The notes beneath the pieces are model-generated. The model saw nothing but the letters and a program-made list of their open reading frames with translations, was not told where the DNA came from and did no database searches. From Pedobacter cryoconitis (lineage in GTDB: Bacteria > Bacteroidota > Bacteroidia > Sphingobacteriales > Sphingobacteriaceae), in contig NZ_CP014504.1 in assembly GCF_001590605.1 (NCBI RefSeq), positions 4,340,001 to 4,404,000 of the forward strand: a stretch of DNA of 64,000 nucleotides, written 5' to 3'. This document shows, piece after piece, positions 51,146 through 60,361 of this stretch. Numbering within the stretch: position 1 is the stretch's first letter; each line of letters opens with the position of its first letter. The translations under genes were made by a program, and so were the position numbers.

Positions 51146-52108
51146 TTACTTCTTCAAGCCTATTTCTCTCAGACGTTCATCCAGATACTCTCCAGCCGTC
51201 ATATCAGTATATTGTTTTGGATGCGCCTCATCCACACAAGAATCAAGACTAGTTAAGTCCATATCAGAACGTGGGTGCAAGAAGAAAGGCACTGAAAAAC
51301 GTGAAGTCTTCATCAACTCTCTCGGTGGATTAACCACCCTATGCGTAGTAGAACGAAGCTTATTGTTGGTTAAACGCTGCAACATATCACCAACATTCAC
51401 AACGATATCAGAATGATGCGCCTTAATCGGCAACCACTCATTACTGCGGGTCAGCACCTCTAAACCATCAGCACTAGCGCCGATTAGTAAAGTAATCAAA
51501 TTAATATCCTCATGCGCACCAGCACGGACAGCATCATCAGGTAACGCTTCAGGATTCTCAATCGGGAAATAATGGATACCTCTCAAAATAGAATTTCCAT
51601 TATGCACATGCTGATCAAAATAATCAATAGGCAAACCCAGATAAGTAGCAATCGCTCTCAACAAATGCTTCCCATTACTTTCCAGCTTCTGATAAACCTC
51701 ATTCGTTACCTCGTTGAATCCCGGAATCTCTTCCAGATACTCATTATCAGGATACTCATATTTAATTGCGTCCCCATCAACTACCGTCTGACCAATTTGC
51801 CAGAACTCTTTAAGATCTGCTGTTTTAGCACCCTTAGCTGTCTCTTTACCCGGGCTTGTGTAACCACGTTGTCCCGCAAGCTCAGGCTTTTCGTATTTTG
51901 CCTTCTGATCAGCCGTCAAACGGAAAACCCCTTGAATATTCTGATATAACTTATCAATCAACTCCTGACTTAAGCCATGATTAGTAATCGTTACAAAGCC
52001 CGAATCATTGAAAGCTCTGCCCAGTTCGTCAGAAAATTTTTTACGATCGTGTTCCGTTCCGTCAATATAAGAACCAAGATCTAAGGTTGGAATATAAGGT
52101 GTAGACAT
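51146..52108 (-). CDS. Isopenicillin N synthase-like 2-oxoglutarate/Fe(II) oxygenase family protein
   Basis: 320 residues with the double-stranded beta-helix of the IPNS/2OG oxygenase family. The DIOX_N domain (about 5-120) has FNDSGFVTITNHGLSQELID. The iron triad is HEDINLITLL (His, Asp) and TTHRVVNPP (His), followed by the RFSVPFF Arg-x-Ser that binds the 2OG carboxylate. Bacterial relatives oxidise amino acids, hormones or secondary metabolites; no cluster surrounds it, so the substrate is open. Monocistronic. Confidence 0.92.
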   Translation of the reverse strand: MSTPYIPTLDLGSYIDGTEHDRKKFSDELGRAFNDSGFVTITNHGLSQELIDKLYQNIQGVFRLTADQKAKYEKPELAGQRGYTSPGKETAKGAKTADLKEFWQIGQTVVDGDAIKYEYPDNEYLEEIPGFNEVTNEVYQKLESNGKHLLRAIATYLGLPIDYFDQHVHNGNSILRGIHYFPIENPEALPDDAVRAGAHEDINLITLLIGASADGLEVLTRSNEWLPIKAHHSDIVVNVGDMLQRLTNNKLRSTTHRVVNPPRELMKTSRFSVPFFLHPRSDMDLTSLDSCVDEAHPKQYTDMTAGEYLDERLREIGLKK

Positions 52109-52443
52109 AATATTTCTTTAATGTTTGATTCAAAACTATAAAACAATTGTTAATAAACTCGCTTAATATGAATTATACCACAGCATTACACTAATTTACA
52201 ACATTTTAAGTTATTAACACTCACCAACACACCCTCAATTTAACTAAGAATATCAGTTAGCCCTACCCATACCAACACCCAGCGACCGACTAATGTTTTT
52301 TTAGACAAAACTTCCCCACACCCATTCAACAACCAAATTTTATCAGCACACTGTCAATTTAGAACACCAATAAAACCACAACCCCTTCACCCACGTATTT
52401 CTAATCATAAATCCATTAAATTTATATTCTAAACACACACAAA
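52109..52443. other. Intergenic gap, divergent promoter region
   Basis: 335 bases between the divergent oxygenase and msrA genes. AC-rich on the plus strand with many CCAACAC-like words, no ORF, no strong hairpin, and no clean TAnnTTTG box. Confidence 0.5.
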
Positions 52444-53043
52444 ATGAAATACCTCGCAATCATAATACTCCTGTTTGTATCCATAAACGGAGCAAACGCA
52501 CAGCAGAAAAAACTACAAAAAGCCACTTTCGGAATGGGCTGCTTCTGGTGCTCAGAAGCCCTCTTCCAGAAACTAGATGGAGTAACCGCAGTCAGATCAG
52601 GCTTTGAAGGAGGCTCCTACCCCAATCCAACCTACGAAGAAGTTTGCTCAGGCACAACCGGACACGCAGAAGTTATTGAATTCAACTACGACCCAGCAAA
52701 AATCTCCTATGATGAACTGCTCGAAGTATTCTGGAAAAGCCATGACCCAACAACCCTAAACCGTCAGGGAGCAGATGTCGGCACCCAATACCGTTCAGTA
52801 GTTTTCTATAGTACTCCTGAGCAAAAAGCAGCAGCAGAACACTACAAAGCACAACTCAATAAAACAAACGCCTATGGCAAACCAGTAGTCACTGAAATCA
52901 CAAAAGCAGAAACCTTTTACAAAGCCGAAGGATACCATCAGGACTACTTCAATAAAAACTCAGACCAGCCCTACTGCAGACTAGTTATCTTACCAAAATT
53001 AGAGAAACTGGAAAAAGTATTCAAAGCAAAGCTGAAACACTAA
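52444..53043 (+). CDS. msrA: Peptide methionine-(S)-S-oxide reductase, exported
   Basis: 199 residues. A signal peptide (ends NGANAQ) places it in the periplasm. The catalytic motif GCFWC has Cys33 and Cys36, and GTTGHAEVIEFNYDP, SHDPTTLNRQGADVGTQYRS and EGYHQDYF are family hallmarks. Repairs oxidised methionine in envelope proteins. No MsrB fusion or neighbour. Codon use has many C-ending codons compared with nearby genes. Confidence 0.96.
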   Translation: MKYLAIIILLFVSINGANAQQKKLQKATFGMGCFWCSEALFQKLDGVTAVRSGFEGGSYPNPTYEEVCSGTTGHAEVIEFNYDPAKISYDELLEVFWKSHDPTTLNRQGADVGTQYRSVVFYSTPEQKAAAEHYKAQLNKTNAYGKPVVTEITKAETFYKAEGYHQDYFNKNSDQPYCRLVILPKLEKLEKVFKAKLKH

Positions 53044-53068
53044 TCAACACCTCTGGTAATCATCCTTC

Positions 53069-53201
53069 AAAATTAGAAAACCTGTGAAACAGCAAAAAAT
53101 CAAAGGACCTGTTTTCAGTACCTGATTCATTCTGTAAAATTGGAAAACCTGTTGAAACAGCAAAAAAATTAAAGGACCTGTTTTCAGTACCTAATTCATT
53201 C
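53069..53201. repeat. 67-68-bp direct tandem duplication that includes a hairpin arm
   Basis: AAAATTAGAAAACCTGTG at 53069 and AAAATTGGAAAACCTGTTG at 53136 start two copies that continue through ACAGC A-tract, AAAGGACCTGTTTTCAGTACC and ATTCATTCT with few changes. Only the second copy is followed by the pairing right arm, so the first is a half-element. Confidence 0.88.
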
Positions 53202-53247
53202 TTCATGAATTCCAGTACGAAAACAGGTCCTTCGATTTTTTTGCTGT
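53157..53247. repeat. Large A-tract hairpin element with TCTTC apex (copy 3)
   Basis: Arms 53157-53190 and 53215-53247 pair except for two mismatches and one bulge; they read ACAGC A7 T..AAGGACCTGTTTTC and GAAAACAGGTCCTT..T7GCTGT. The inner stem AATTCAT/ATGAATT is perfect and closes the five-base loop TCTTC at 53200-53204. Lies between convergent msrA and the SGNH lipoprotein gene. Confidence 0.88.
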
Positions 53248-53269
53248 CCCAATTTATAATTAACAAAAA

Positions 53270-53305
53270 ACGGCAACCTCCTGATTGGGAGATCGCCGTC
53301 TTTTA
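53270..53305. terminator. Terminator for the convergent SGNH lipoprotein/msrA pair
   Basis: Stem ACGGCAACCTCC with GGGAGATCGCCGT (two mismatches), preceded by A6 and followed by CTTTT. Confidence 0.7.
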
Positions 53306-53333
53306 TGGGGGCATTCATTAAGAAATTAAAAAA

Positions 53334-54653
53334 TTAAGGAAATTTAACCCCTCTGTACTTCGTTACATCAACAGTTGGAATACTAGAACCATACTGTGAA
53401 TTGATAGACTTAATAAACTCATTCGCTACAATCGCATAACCAAACGGAGTAAGGTGAATCCCATCTAAAGAGAAAAGATTTCCAGTAATATAAGCCCCGC
53501 TAACCGCAGCACCATTCACCACCTTACCAGCCCCATAAACCTTAAGCAAAGCATTGGCATCTACCAAAGCAAGCCCATTTGCCGCCGCCACACTTTTGAT
53601 CGTTGCATTATAAGAATTTGTATAATCGGCAACCACAGCAGCCTCCGCTTTATCCAGCACATATTTACTTTCAACCGGATTTCCAGGATGTAAACCATAA
53701 GGCAAACCTGCCCCATTAGGCTTTCCAATCAAATTTGCAGCCTTTAAAGGAAGTAAGAAATAATCTTCTGCTGTAGCAGGTCTCGGAGCTCCCGTACCAG
53801 GCTGAATAAAAATAGCCTGCACAGTTGGTGCAGAAGCCTGAACCGCTGTTAACAATGCTTTTAAAGTAACTGTTGTGAAATAAGGCGTACTTAAAACATC
53901 AGGGATAGTAGCCACTACACCCTTAGCACCAGTACCACCTGCTCCACCCTTGATCATTGTACTTGCAGCAAGATTATACAATTGCGTAAATAATGCTTTA
54001 TCAGTAGGAAAATCTGCTGCGACAGCAGCCCCACCAGTTGCATAACCTAAAACGTCATTGTTACCTAACCACATACTAAAGAAAGTAAAAGGCTTAGCAT
54101 TGACAAAACTCAGGTAAGACGTTGTATTCGCCGGTGAAGTATTCGGCAACAAACGTTCAAAATAAGGATTTAAATTCCCGTAATAAGTAAGCGTAATATT
54201 GTTTAACCTGATGCCCGGTACACCATAATTGTTCAGATCACCCGCATATTTTGTGAAAAGAGGAACTGTTCCGAAACCCGGAACATTTGCCGTGCCGATC
54301 GCTGCCTGCGCAGGTACATCTACAATTACAGGATCTCCTGTAGCCGTGAAGCTTGATAGTTTTTTATAGCCTGATCCATCAGCCTGGTTTGCATTAAAAA
54401 AAGGCATACTGAAAGTACCACCACCGACAGTTTGCATTTGCGTACCGATCATCAATGGAAATGCATTCTGCTGACCTTCCAGATATAATCCGCCATCAGC
54501 GAAACCTGAAGTTAAAGAGTTTCCGACTGCAATATATCTTGTAAAATCCGCACTCCCTTTACTGGGCGTTATTGTTTTTAGTTCTGGCTTGCACGATGCA
54601 GCTGTAACAACAGCTACTGCAAGAATACTTCTGAATATAAATTTCGAGTTCAT
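53334..54653 (-). CDS. SGNH/GDSL-family hydrolase, lipoprotein
   Basis: About 439 residues from ATG 54653. Lipobox AASC with Cys21. SGNH blocks: nucleophile Ser in AVGNSLTSGFADGG (Asn in place of the usual Asp of GDS), block III WLGNNDVLGY, and Asp/His in DGIHLTPFGY. An upstream ATG at 54680 would overlap the preceding gene and weaken the signal peptide. It follows the FadL-like porin by 20 bases, suggesting a surface esterase coupled to uptake of released fatty acids. Confidence 0.88.
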   Translation of the reverse strand: MNSKFIFRSILAVAVVTAASCKPELKTITPSKGSADFTRYIAVGNSLTSGFADGGLYLEGQQNAFPLMIGTQMQTVGGGTFSMPFFNANQADGSGYKKLSSFTATGDPVIVDVPAQAAIGTANVPGFGTVPLFTKYAGDLNNYGVPGIRLNNITLTYYGNLNPYFERLLPNTSPANTTSYLSFVNAKPFTFFSMWLGNNDVLGYATGGAAVAADFPTDKALFTQLYNLAASTMIKGGAGGTGAKGVVATIPDVLSTPYFTTVTLKALLTAVQASAPTVQAIFIQPGTGAPRPATAEDYFLLPLKAANLIGKPNGAGLPYGLHPGNPVESKYVLDKAEAAVVADYTNSYNATIKSVAAANGLALVDANALLKVYGAGKVVNGAAVSGAYITGNLFSLDGIHLTPFGYAIVANEFIKSINSQYGSSIPTVDVTKYRGVKFP

Positions 54654-54673
54654 AATGTTTTGCTGAAAGGTGA

Positions 54674-55888
54674 TTACCATTTATAAGATAAAGCAATGCC
54701 AGGGATATAAGCAACGGTTTTGAAATCCCCGCTTAAATTGGTTTCTATATTCGTCTCATTTCTTGATTTAATATTTTCATACAAGAAAGATAAATCAATA
54801 CTGAAACGCTCAGATGCTTTGTAACCTAAACCTGCACTTAGCAGAATACGGTTAGCATCCGGAACCTCTGGTGTTACATATCCCTTTCCAACAGGTGTAA
54901 ATGCATAGGCAGCTCCTAATCTTAAAGCTAAACGCTCGGTCGCCATATTCTGAATACCTACACGTACAGCACCCCCATCATGGTAATTTCTTGGAGAACT
55001 CGTGTTTGGAATTCTTGAATTGTTGTTATAGTCAAAAGCTAATACTTTGTATTTACTCCAGTGAACCCAGTTTGCATCCACCGCAATAATAGTTTTTGAA
55101 GATGGGTAAAACCCTAAACCAATAGAAGATGTTGCTGGTAAAGGCAGATTGGCATTAAACTTTGTAGGAAAACCATCTTGTAATGCTTGTGGAACCTTAA
55201 ATATAGCGTCCCCATCTTTTACCTGTGCAGTCACTTGTGAACGGTGCGTTACACCGATAGTTACGCCAGATATAGTCTCTACGTAAATACCAGCATTCCA
55301 GCCAAAATCATGTGAATGACCTTTAAGCTGCGCAGTCGCTGATGTACCATCATTTAAAGTAAGCGGAATGCCTCTTTTTAAATCAACCTTTCCATTGGAA
55401 TAAACAAAACCAGCACCGATACCAATATGATCAGTAATTTTATAACTTAAAGTAGGCTGAACAAAAATCGCCTGCAGATCCAGTGAAGTCACTGTATATT
55501 TACCAGTCCAGTTTGGGTCCCAGTGTACAGCACCACCGAATGGTACATAAACACCCAGTCCAAAACGAAGTCTGTTATTCGGATTACCAAATACTGCATA
55601 AGCAGCTGGTGGTACAGTTAATTTATCTTTTGTGTATTCTGTGATATTAGAACCATTCTCCTTGAAAGCTGCTTTCAAAAAAATTGCACTTCCACCAGCC
55701 TGTACCCCATTTTTTTTAAGGAAAGACACCGCGCCAGGGTTAAAAAACACAGCTGCTTCATCTAAAGCAACCCCTGTACCTGCACCGCCCATTGCGGTTT
55801 GCTTTTGTCCCTGAAGGTTAACCTGGTAGGATTGGGAGTAGCCCAGAATAGGCACTGCCAGTAAAAAACTTAGTAAAATCTTTTTCAT
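54674..55888 (-). CDS. OmpP1/FadL-family outer-membrane transporter
   Basis: A 404-residue beta-barrel. Signal peptide ends LGYSQSY. The hatch-like N-terminus (GQKQTAMGGAGTGVALDEAAVFFNPGAVSFL) is the FadL signature with its NPA/NPG motif, followed by alternating amphipathic strands and a C-terminal aromatic (YKW). FadL proteins carry long-chain fatty acids or other hydrophobic compounds across the outer membrane. Operon with the SGNH lipoprotein. Confidence 0.93.
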   Translation of the reverse strand: MKKILLSFLLAVPILGYSQSYQVNLQGQKQTAMGGAGTGVALDEAAVFFNPGAVSFLKKNGVQAGGSAIFLKAAFKENGSNITEYTKDKLTVPPAAYAVFGNPNNRLRFGLGVYVPFGGAVHWDPNWTGKYTVTSLDLQAIFVQPTLSYKITDHIGIGAGFVYSNGKVDLKRGIPLTLNDGTSATAQLKGHSHDFGWNAGIYVETISGVTIGVTHRSQVTAQVKDGDAIFKVPQALQDGFPTKFNANLPLPATSSIGLGFYPSSKTIIAVDANWVHWSKYKVLAFDYNNNSRIPNTSSPRNYHDGGAVRVGIQNMATERLALRLGAAYAFTPVGKGYVTPEVPDANRILLSAGLGYKASERFSIDLSFLYENIKSRNETNIETNLSGDFKTVAYIPGIALSYKW

Positions 55889-56161
55889 ATTTGGTTGGTA
55901 TTAAATTGACGTTTTGCTTGTTGCTGTTAAAAATCGGATTGCTCATTTATCTATGCAAGCATAACAATTAACGATTTTACTAAAAAAACAAAACTTATCC
56001 AAATCTTAAGGGAGATTTCTTTTTATTCATTTAGTTCAATATCATACAAAAGTAAAATCCATCGTAGTTTTGATCAAACCTTAATAACATGCTTACATTT
56101 GTTAACACTGTTATTAATTAGATGTCACAACAGATATATATATACTTTAAAATAAAAAATT

Positions 56162-56794
56162 ATGAGCTTAATAGATGCACTTAAATGGCGGTATGCAACA
56201 AAAAAAATGAATGGAGAAAAGGTCCCTCAAGCTAAGGTTGACCAGATTGTTGAAGCTGCACGTCTTGCACCAACTTCATCTGGCCTTCAGCCATTTAAAG
56301 TAATTGTGGTAACAAACGAGGAATTAAAAGCAAAAATTCAGACTATTGCTTTTGGACAGTCTCAAATTGTTGATTCTTCACACCTGCTTATTTTTGCAGC
56401 ATGGGAAAACTATACGGAACAAAATATCAGAGCCGTTTTTGCCCGCACCAATGCTGAACGCGGTCTTCCTGATGAAACTCCATCAGACTATGAAATCCAG
56501 TTAAGTTCAAACTATACGACAAGACCTGAAGAAGTGAATTTTAACCACGCTGCCAAACAGGCATATATTGGTTTTGGTGTAGCACTTACAGAAGCTGCGT
56601 TGTTAAAAGTAGATGCCACTCCAATGGAAGGATTTAATCCTGCAGAGCTGGACGAATTATTAAGTTTAAGACAAAAAGGCCTTCGCAGTGTTACCTTGTT
56701 ACCATTAGGTTACAGAAGCGAAAGCGAAGACTGGTTGGTGAACTTGAAAAAAGTACGTACACCAAAAAATGAATTCGTTATTGAATATAACTAA
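56162..56794 (+). CDS. NAD(P)H-dependent nitroreductase-family oxidoreductase
   Basis: A 210-residue FMN flavoprotein of the NfsB/FRase type. Motifs: LKWRYATKKMNGEKVP, ARLAPTSSGLQPFKVIVVTN (FMN binding), HAAKQAYIGFGVALTEAALL, and LRSVTLLPLGYRSESEDW. Reduces nitroaromatics or quinones in related enzymes; the natural substrate is unknown. Full length, monocistronic, terminator at 56828. Confidence 0.93.
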   Translation: MSLIDALKWRYATKKMNGEKVPQAKVDQIVEAARLAPTSSGLQPFKVIVVTNEELKAKIQTIAFGQSQIVDSSHLLIFAAWENYTEQNIRAVFARTNAERGLPDETPSDYEIQLSSNYTTRPEEVNFNHAAKQAYIGFGVALTEAALLKVDATPMEGFNPAELDELLSLRQKGLRSVTLLPLGYRSESEDWLVNLKKVRTPKNEFVIEYN

Positions 56795-56827
56795 AATAAT
56801 ACCTGTTTAAATTCAAGCAGTAAATGG

Positions 56828-56859
56828 AAAGGAGCCCGGGAAACCAGGCTCCTTTTTTT
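56828..56859 (+). terminator. Intrinsic terminator of the nitroreductase gene
   Basis: Nine-bp stem AAAGGAGCC/GGCTCCTTT with a T7 run. Confidence 0.88.
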
Positions 56860-57129
56860 GGGGGATAAAAATTCAGGTTCCCAGTACAATGACTTCTATT
56901 GCTCGCTAGGCAGAGGTACCTATGCGTCCACCTTTCCCGTAAATACGTAGACTCACTTTCGCTCAGCGCAGGGCGGATATGGATTCATACCTAACTTACC
57001 CAGAACACTACATAGCCTTCCTGTTAACCTTCCTTAAATGTCAAAATATGTTAAAGGTTTCCGAAGGTGATGGAAGCTCTTGCATAATTCAATATATTAG
57101 CGAGATTAATCTTGTATCACCCGCAATTC
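56860..57129. other. Intergenic gap before the MG2/plug protein gene
   Basis: 270 bases with no ORF and no TAnnTTTG box that I could see. Slightly richer in GC than other gaps (around 56900-56980), without an inverted repeat of note. Confidence 0.4.
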
Positions 57130-59853
57130 ATGAACTACTTTAAAATATCATTTGCATTATCTATACTTTGCTTTTCTTTAGGATTCCAGGCATCAGCACA
57201 ACAGGATACCGTTATGCTCAGCAATATTCTTAATAAGTCAAAGATCATTGCAGAACAGCATCCTGTAGAAAAGGTCTATCTCCATTTTGATAAACCATAC
57301 TACAGCGTCGCGGATACCATGTTCTTCAAAGCCTACCTTACCTCCGAACAGAATATTCCTTCGCCATTGAGCAAAGTAGTTTATGTAGATGTGATCAACA
57401 GCCAGGATTCACTGGTCAAATCGATGAAACTTCCAGTAACCAACAGTGCAGCTTACGGAAGTCTGGAGCTGGACATGGTTAACTTTAAACAAGGCAATTA
57501 TTATATCAGAGCCTATACCGTCTGGATGTTTAATTCCAGCCCTGAATATTTCTTCACTAAAACTATTCCGATTGGAGAAGCTATAGACAAGAAACTGATT
57601 ACCCATTTAACCTATAACAATATACAAACTGATAAAAGTCAGGTCATCAATGCACAGATACAGTTTAAGAATCTCGACAAGGCCATTCTTGCCAATAAAC
57701 CAGTTAACTGGAGCGTTATGTCAAATTATGAGGTAGTCAGTAAAGGGAGGGGAGTTACGGACCAGAACGGGATTTTAAAAATAAGTATCACTCCAAAGAA
57801 AAATGAATTCATCACCAAAGGAGACCTGACTACAGAACTCAACATGGGGAACCAGGAAGTCCTGAATTCTTCTTTTGTACTTAAACCAAAAGCCGGAAGC
57901 ACTGATATTCAATTCTTCCCTGAAGGTGGAGAACTTGTGAAGGGTATACCGACACAAATTGCCTTTAAAGCTATTAAACAAGACGGGCTTGGTATTGAAG
58001 TTAAAGGGACTATTGCAGATAGCGATGGCAACCAGATTACCGCATTCAGCTCTACCCACCTTGGCATGGGGGCATTCTATCTGAACGCAGAAGGTGGTAA
58101 AACTTACAAAGCAACAGTCACTTTCAGTGATGGTTCTAAAAAAGTAATAGACCTGCCAAAACCTGTTGAATCAGGAATTTCAGTTCAGGCGAATACCACG
58201 AATCCCGAGATGATTAATTTCAAGATCGTAGCCAGTGATACCTATTTCCAGCAAAACCAGGGTAAAAGTGTTTATTTAATCGCACAAAATGCCGGTCAGG
58301 TATATTATGCAGCACAAACCAAATTACAGACACAAGTTACCGCAGCAAAAATACCGACTGATAAATTTCCTTCGGGAATTGTTCAGCTTACACTTTTCTC
58401 TGCAACAGGAGAACCAATCAGTGAACGTTTAGCCTTCGTGCTGCACAAAAATGCGATGAACCTGACTTTAAAATCAGATCTTCCTGCTTATAAAGTCAGA
58501 CAAAAAGTAAGAATGACTATTTCTGCTAAAGATTCTACACAGCGCTTAGTAGGGAATTTCTCACTTAGCGTAACCGATCAGCAGAAAGTCCCGGTAGATG
58601 AAACTACAGAAACAACAATATTGAGTTCTTTATTACTGACTTCGGATCTGCAAGGCTTTGTAGAACGTCCAAACTACTACTTCGTGAAAAACGATGAGAA
58701 AAAACGTGCAGAACTTGATATTTTAATGCTGACCCAGGGTTACCGCCGCTTCTCTTACAAAGAAATTATGGCCGGCAGGTTCCCTGCAAATACTTACCTT
58801 CCTGAGCAGGGAATGAGTATCACGGGTATTTTGAGAGACAGAACAGGAATGCCGGTCAGAAAAGGAGCTTTACGTTTAACCAGCCCCGGAAGAACGCTTT
58901 CTTCAGAAACACTGACTACAAATTCCGGCCTTTTCGCTTTCCCTAACCTGGTTTTTGAAGATGGTGCAGAATTACTGATCAACGCAAAATATAATGCAGC
59001 AGGAAGCAATATGATGATTGTCCTGGATAATCCTCCTTTCCCTGACGTCACCAGCAATCCTTATCCAGCAACTGAAGTTGCCAATATCGACAGTACGCTC
59101 TCATCTTACCTGGATAACAGTAAAAAACAATACAGTAATCTGCGTACCCTTAAAGAGGTGAAAATTACCGGAGCAACGGTTAAAAAACCAAGCCACACGG
59201 ATTATACAGCTTTAACAGGATTGAGTATGATGCCAGACCATATGATTGATGGAGAAAGATTAAGTGGTTGTAATGACCTTTTAACCTGCCTTAAATCTAT
59301 GGCAATGGGACTTACCTTTGATACAGACAGGTTCTTCATTACCCGCGATTATATGCAGGGAAATAAAAGTACGCCGGTACAGGTATTCATTAATGGAAAT
59401 GCAGTGGATGCAATTAACCTGGGCAGTATTCAGCCTGCGGATGTAGAGTCTATTGAAATTTTCTTAAAGGATCAGCTGGGCCTTGTTTTCAAGAATTACA
59501 ACTGTAATGGTGTATTGGTGGTGAACACGAAAAAGGTCCCTAAGTCAAACATGAGCCTGGCCGACTTAAAGAAAATGATGCCACAAAGCAACATGCTTAA
59601 GTTTACCCCTAAAGGATATACGAAAACAAGAGAGTTTTATGCCCCTAAATACCTGACGCAAACCAGCTCTTATACAGGGAACGATTTAAGGACCACAATT
59701 TACTGGAACCCTAAAATCGTGACCAATGCAACTGGAGATACCGTGCTTGAGTTTTATAATGCAGACGGTAAAGGAACCTACAGAGCAGTGATTGAGGGCG
59801 TCGATGCAAATGGTAATGTTGGCCGTTATGTATACCGCTATACTGTTAAATAA
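57130..59853 (+). CDS. Large exported protein with MG2 (alpha-2-macroglobulin-like) and TonB-plug-like domains
   Basis: 907 residues from ATG 57130 (a TTG six codons upstream is the alternative). Signal peptide ends ASAQQ. Near the N-terminus VEKVYLHFDKPYYSVADTMFFKAYL is an MG2-type beta-sandwich; several similar sandwiches follow (about 220-430). A carboxypeptidase-regulatory-like fold is near 565-630 (MSITGILRDRTGMPVRKG). The C-terminal part (about 690-815) resembles a TonB-receptor plug (TPVQVFINGNAVDAINL, ADVESIEIF), but no barrel follows. Thioester motif absent. Probably a surface or periplasmic protein of unknown role. Confidence 0.75.
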   Translation: MNYFKISFALSILCFSLGFQASAQQDTVMLSNILNKSKIIAEQHPVEKVYLHFDKPYYSVADTMFFKAYLTSEQNIPSPLSKVVYVDVINSQDSLVKSMKLPVTNSAAYGSLELDMVNFKQGNYYIRAYTVWMFNSSPEYFFTKTIPIGEAIDKKLITHLTYNNIQTDKSQVINAQIQFKNLDKAILANKPVNWSVMSNYEVVSKGRGVTDQNGILKISITPKKNEFITKGDLTTELNMGNQEVLNSSFVLKPKAGSTDIQFFPEGGELVKGIPTQIAFKAIKQDGLGIEVKGTIADSDGNQITAFSSTHLGMGAFYLNAEGGKTYKATVTFSDGSKKVIDLPKPVESGISVQANTTNPEMINFKIVASDTYFQQNQGKSVYLIAQNAGQVYYAAQTKLQTQVTAAKIPTDKFPSGIVQLTLFSATGEPISERLAFVLHKNAMNLTLKSDLPAYKVRQKVRMTISAKDSTQRLVGNFSLSVTDQQKVPVDETTETTILSSLLLTSDLQGFVERPNYYFVKNDEKKRAELDILMLTQGYRRFSYKEIMAGRFPANTYLPEQGMSITGILRDRTGMPVRKGALRLTSPGRTLSSETLTTNSGLFAFPNLVFEDGAELLINAKYNAAGSNMMIVLDNPPFPDVTSNPYPATEVANIDSTLSSYLDNSKKQYSNLRTLKEVKITGATVKKPSHTDYTALTGLSMMPDHMIDGERLSGCNDLLTCLKSMAMGLTFDTDRFFITRDYMQGNKSTPVQVFINGNAVDAINLGSIQPADVESIEIFLKDQLGLVFKNYNCNGVLVVNTKKVPKSNMSLADLKKMMPQSNMLKFTPKGYTKTREFYAPKYLTQTSSYTGNDLRTTIYWNPKIVTNATGDTVLEFYNADGKGTYRAVIEGVDANGNVGRYVYRYTVK

Positions 59854-59865
59854 GTAGTTGGAATA

Positions 59866-60294
59866 CTAGCTGTTGATATAACCTTCCAATTGGGAAATGG
59901 TCTGCTTTTGATCCTCGATGATGAATTTAACCACATCGCCAATCGAGACCATCCCAATAATCTGGTGGTCAGCTAATACTGGTAAGTGACGGATATGTTT
60001 ATCGGTCATAATTTCCATGCAGCGGTCCAGACTGTCATTTGGAGAAACTGTAATTGGACTGCCGGTCATGACTTCACTTAAAGGTGTATCTGCAGAAGTT
60101 TTTCCCTGAAGGACAATTTTCCTGGCATAGTCTCTTTCAGTAAATATTCCTGATAACTGAGTGCCTTCCAGGATGAGCAGCGCACTGATGTTTTTCTCCA
60201 TCATTACGCTAAGGGCATCCAGAACAGATGTTTCTGCCGTAACCGAAAAGATCTGTGCTGATTTAGTGCTGAGTAGTTGTTTTACGGTTTTCAT
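59866..60294 (-). CDS. CBS-domain pair protein
   Basis: A 142-residue protein consisting only of two CBS motifs (about 8-62 and 74-130): ETSVLDALSVMMEKNISALLI..GIFTERDYARKI and NDSLDRCMEIMTDKHIRHLPVL..GMVSIGDVVKFI. Such pairs bind adenine nucleotides and act as stand-alone sensors; the partner is unknown. 71 bases behind the PspC gene, convergent with the MG2 protein gene. Confidence 0.93.
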   Translation of the reverse strand: MKTVKQLLSTKSAQIFSVTAETSVLDALSVMMEKNISALLILEGTQLSGIFTERDYARKIVLQGKTSADTPLSEVMTGSPITVSPNDSLDRCMEIMTDKHIRHLPVLADHQIIGMVSIGDVVKFIIEDQKQTISQLEGYINS

Positions 60295-60361
60295 AACATG
60301 TTAAGAGTTAGCTAATTAAATTTACTAAAAAAAATTCAGAAGCTAACTCTTTATTATTTAC

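Noticed and set aside
53060..53266. 68-residue minus-strand frame in the msrA/SGNH gap
   Set aside because: It reads through both arms and the tandem copy of the third hairpin; the sequence is explained by the repeat.
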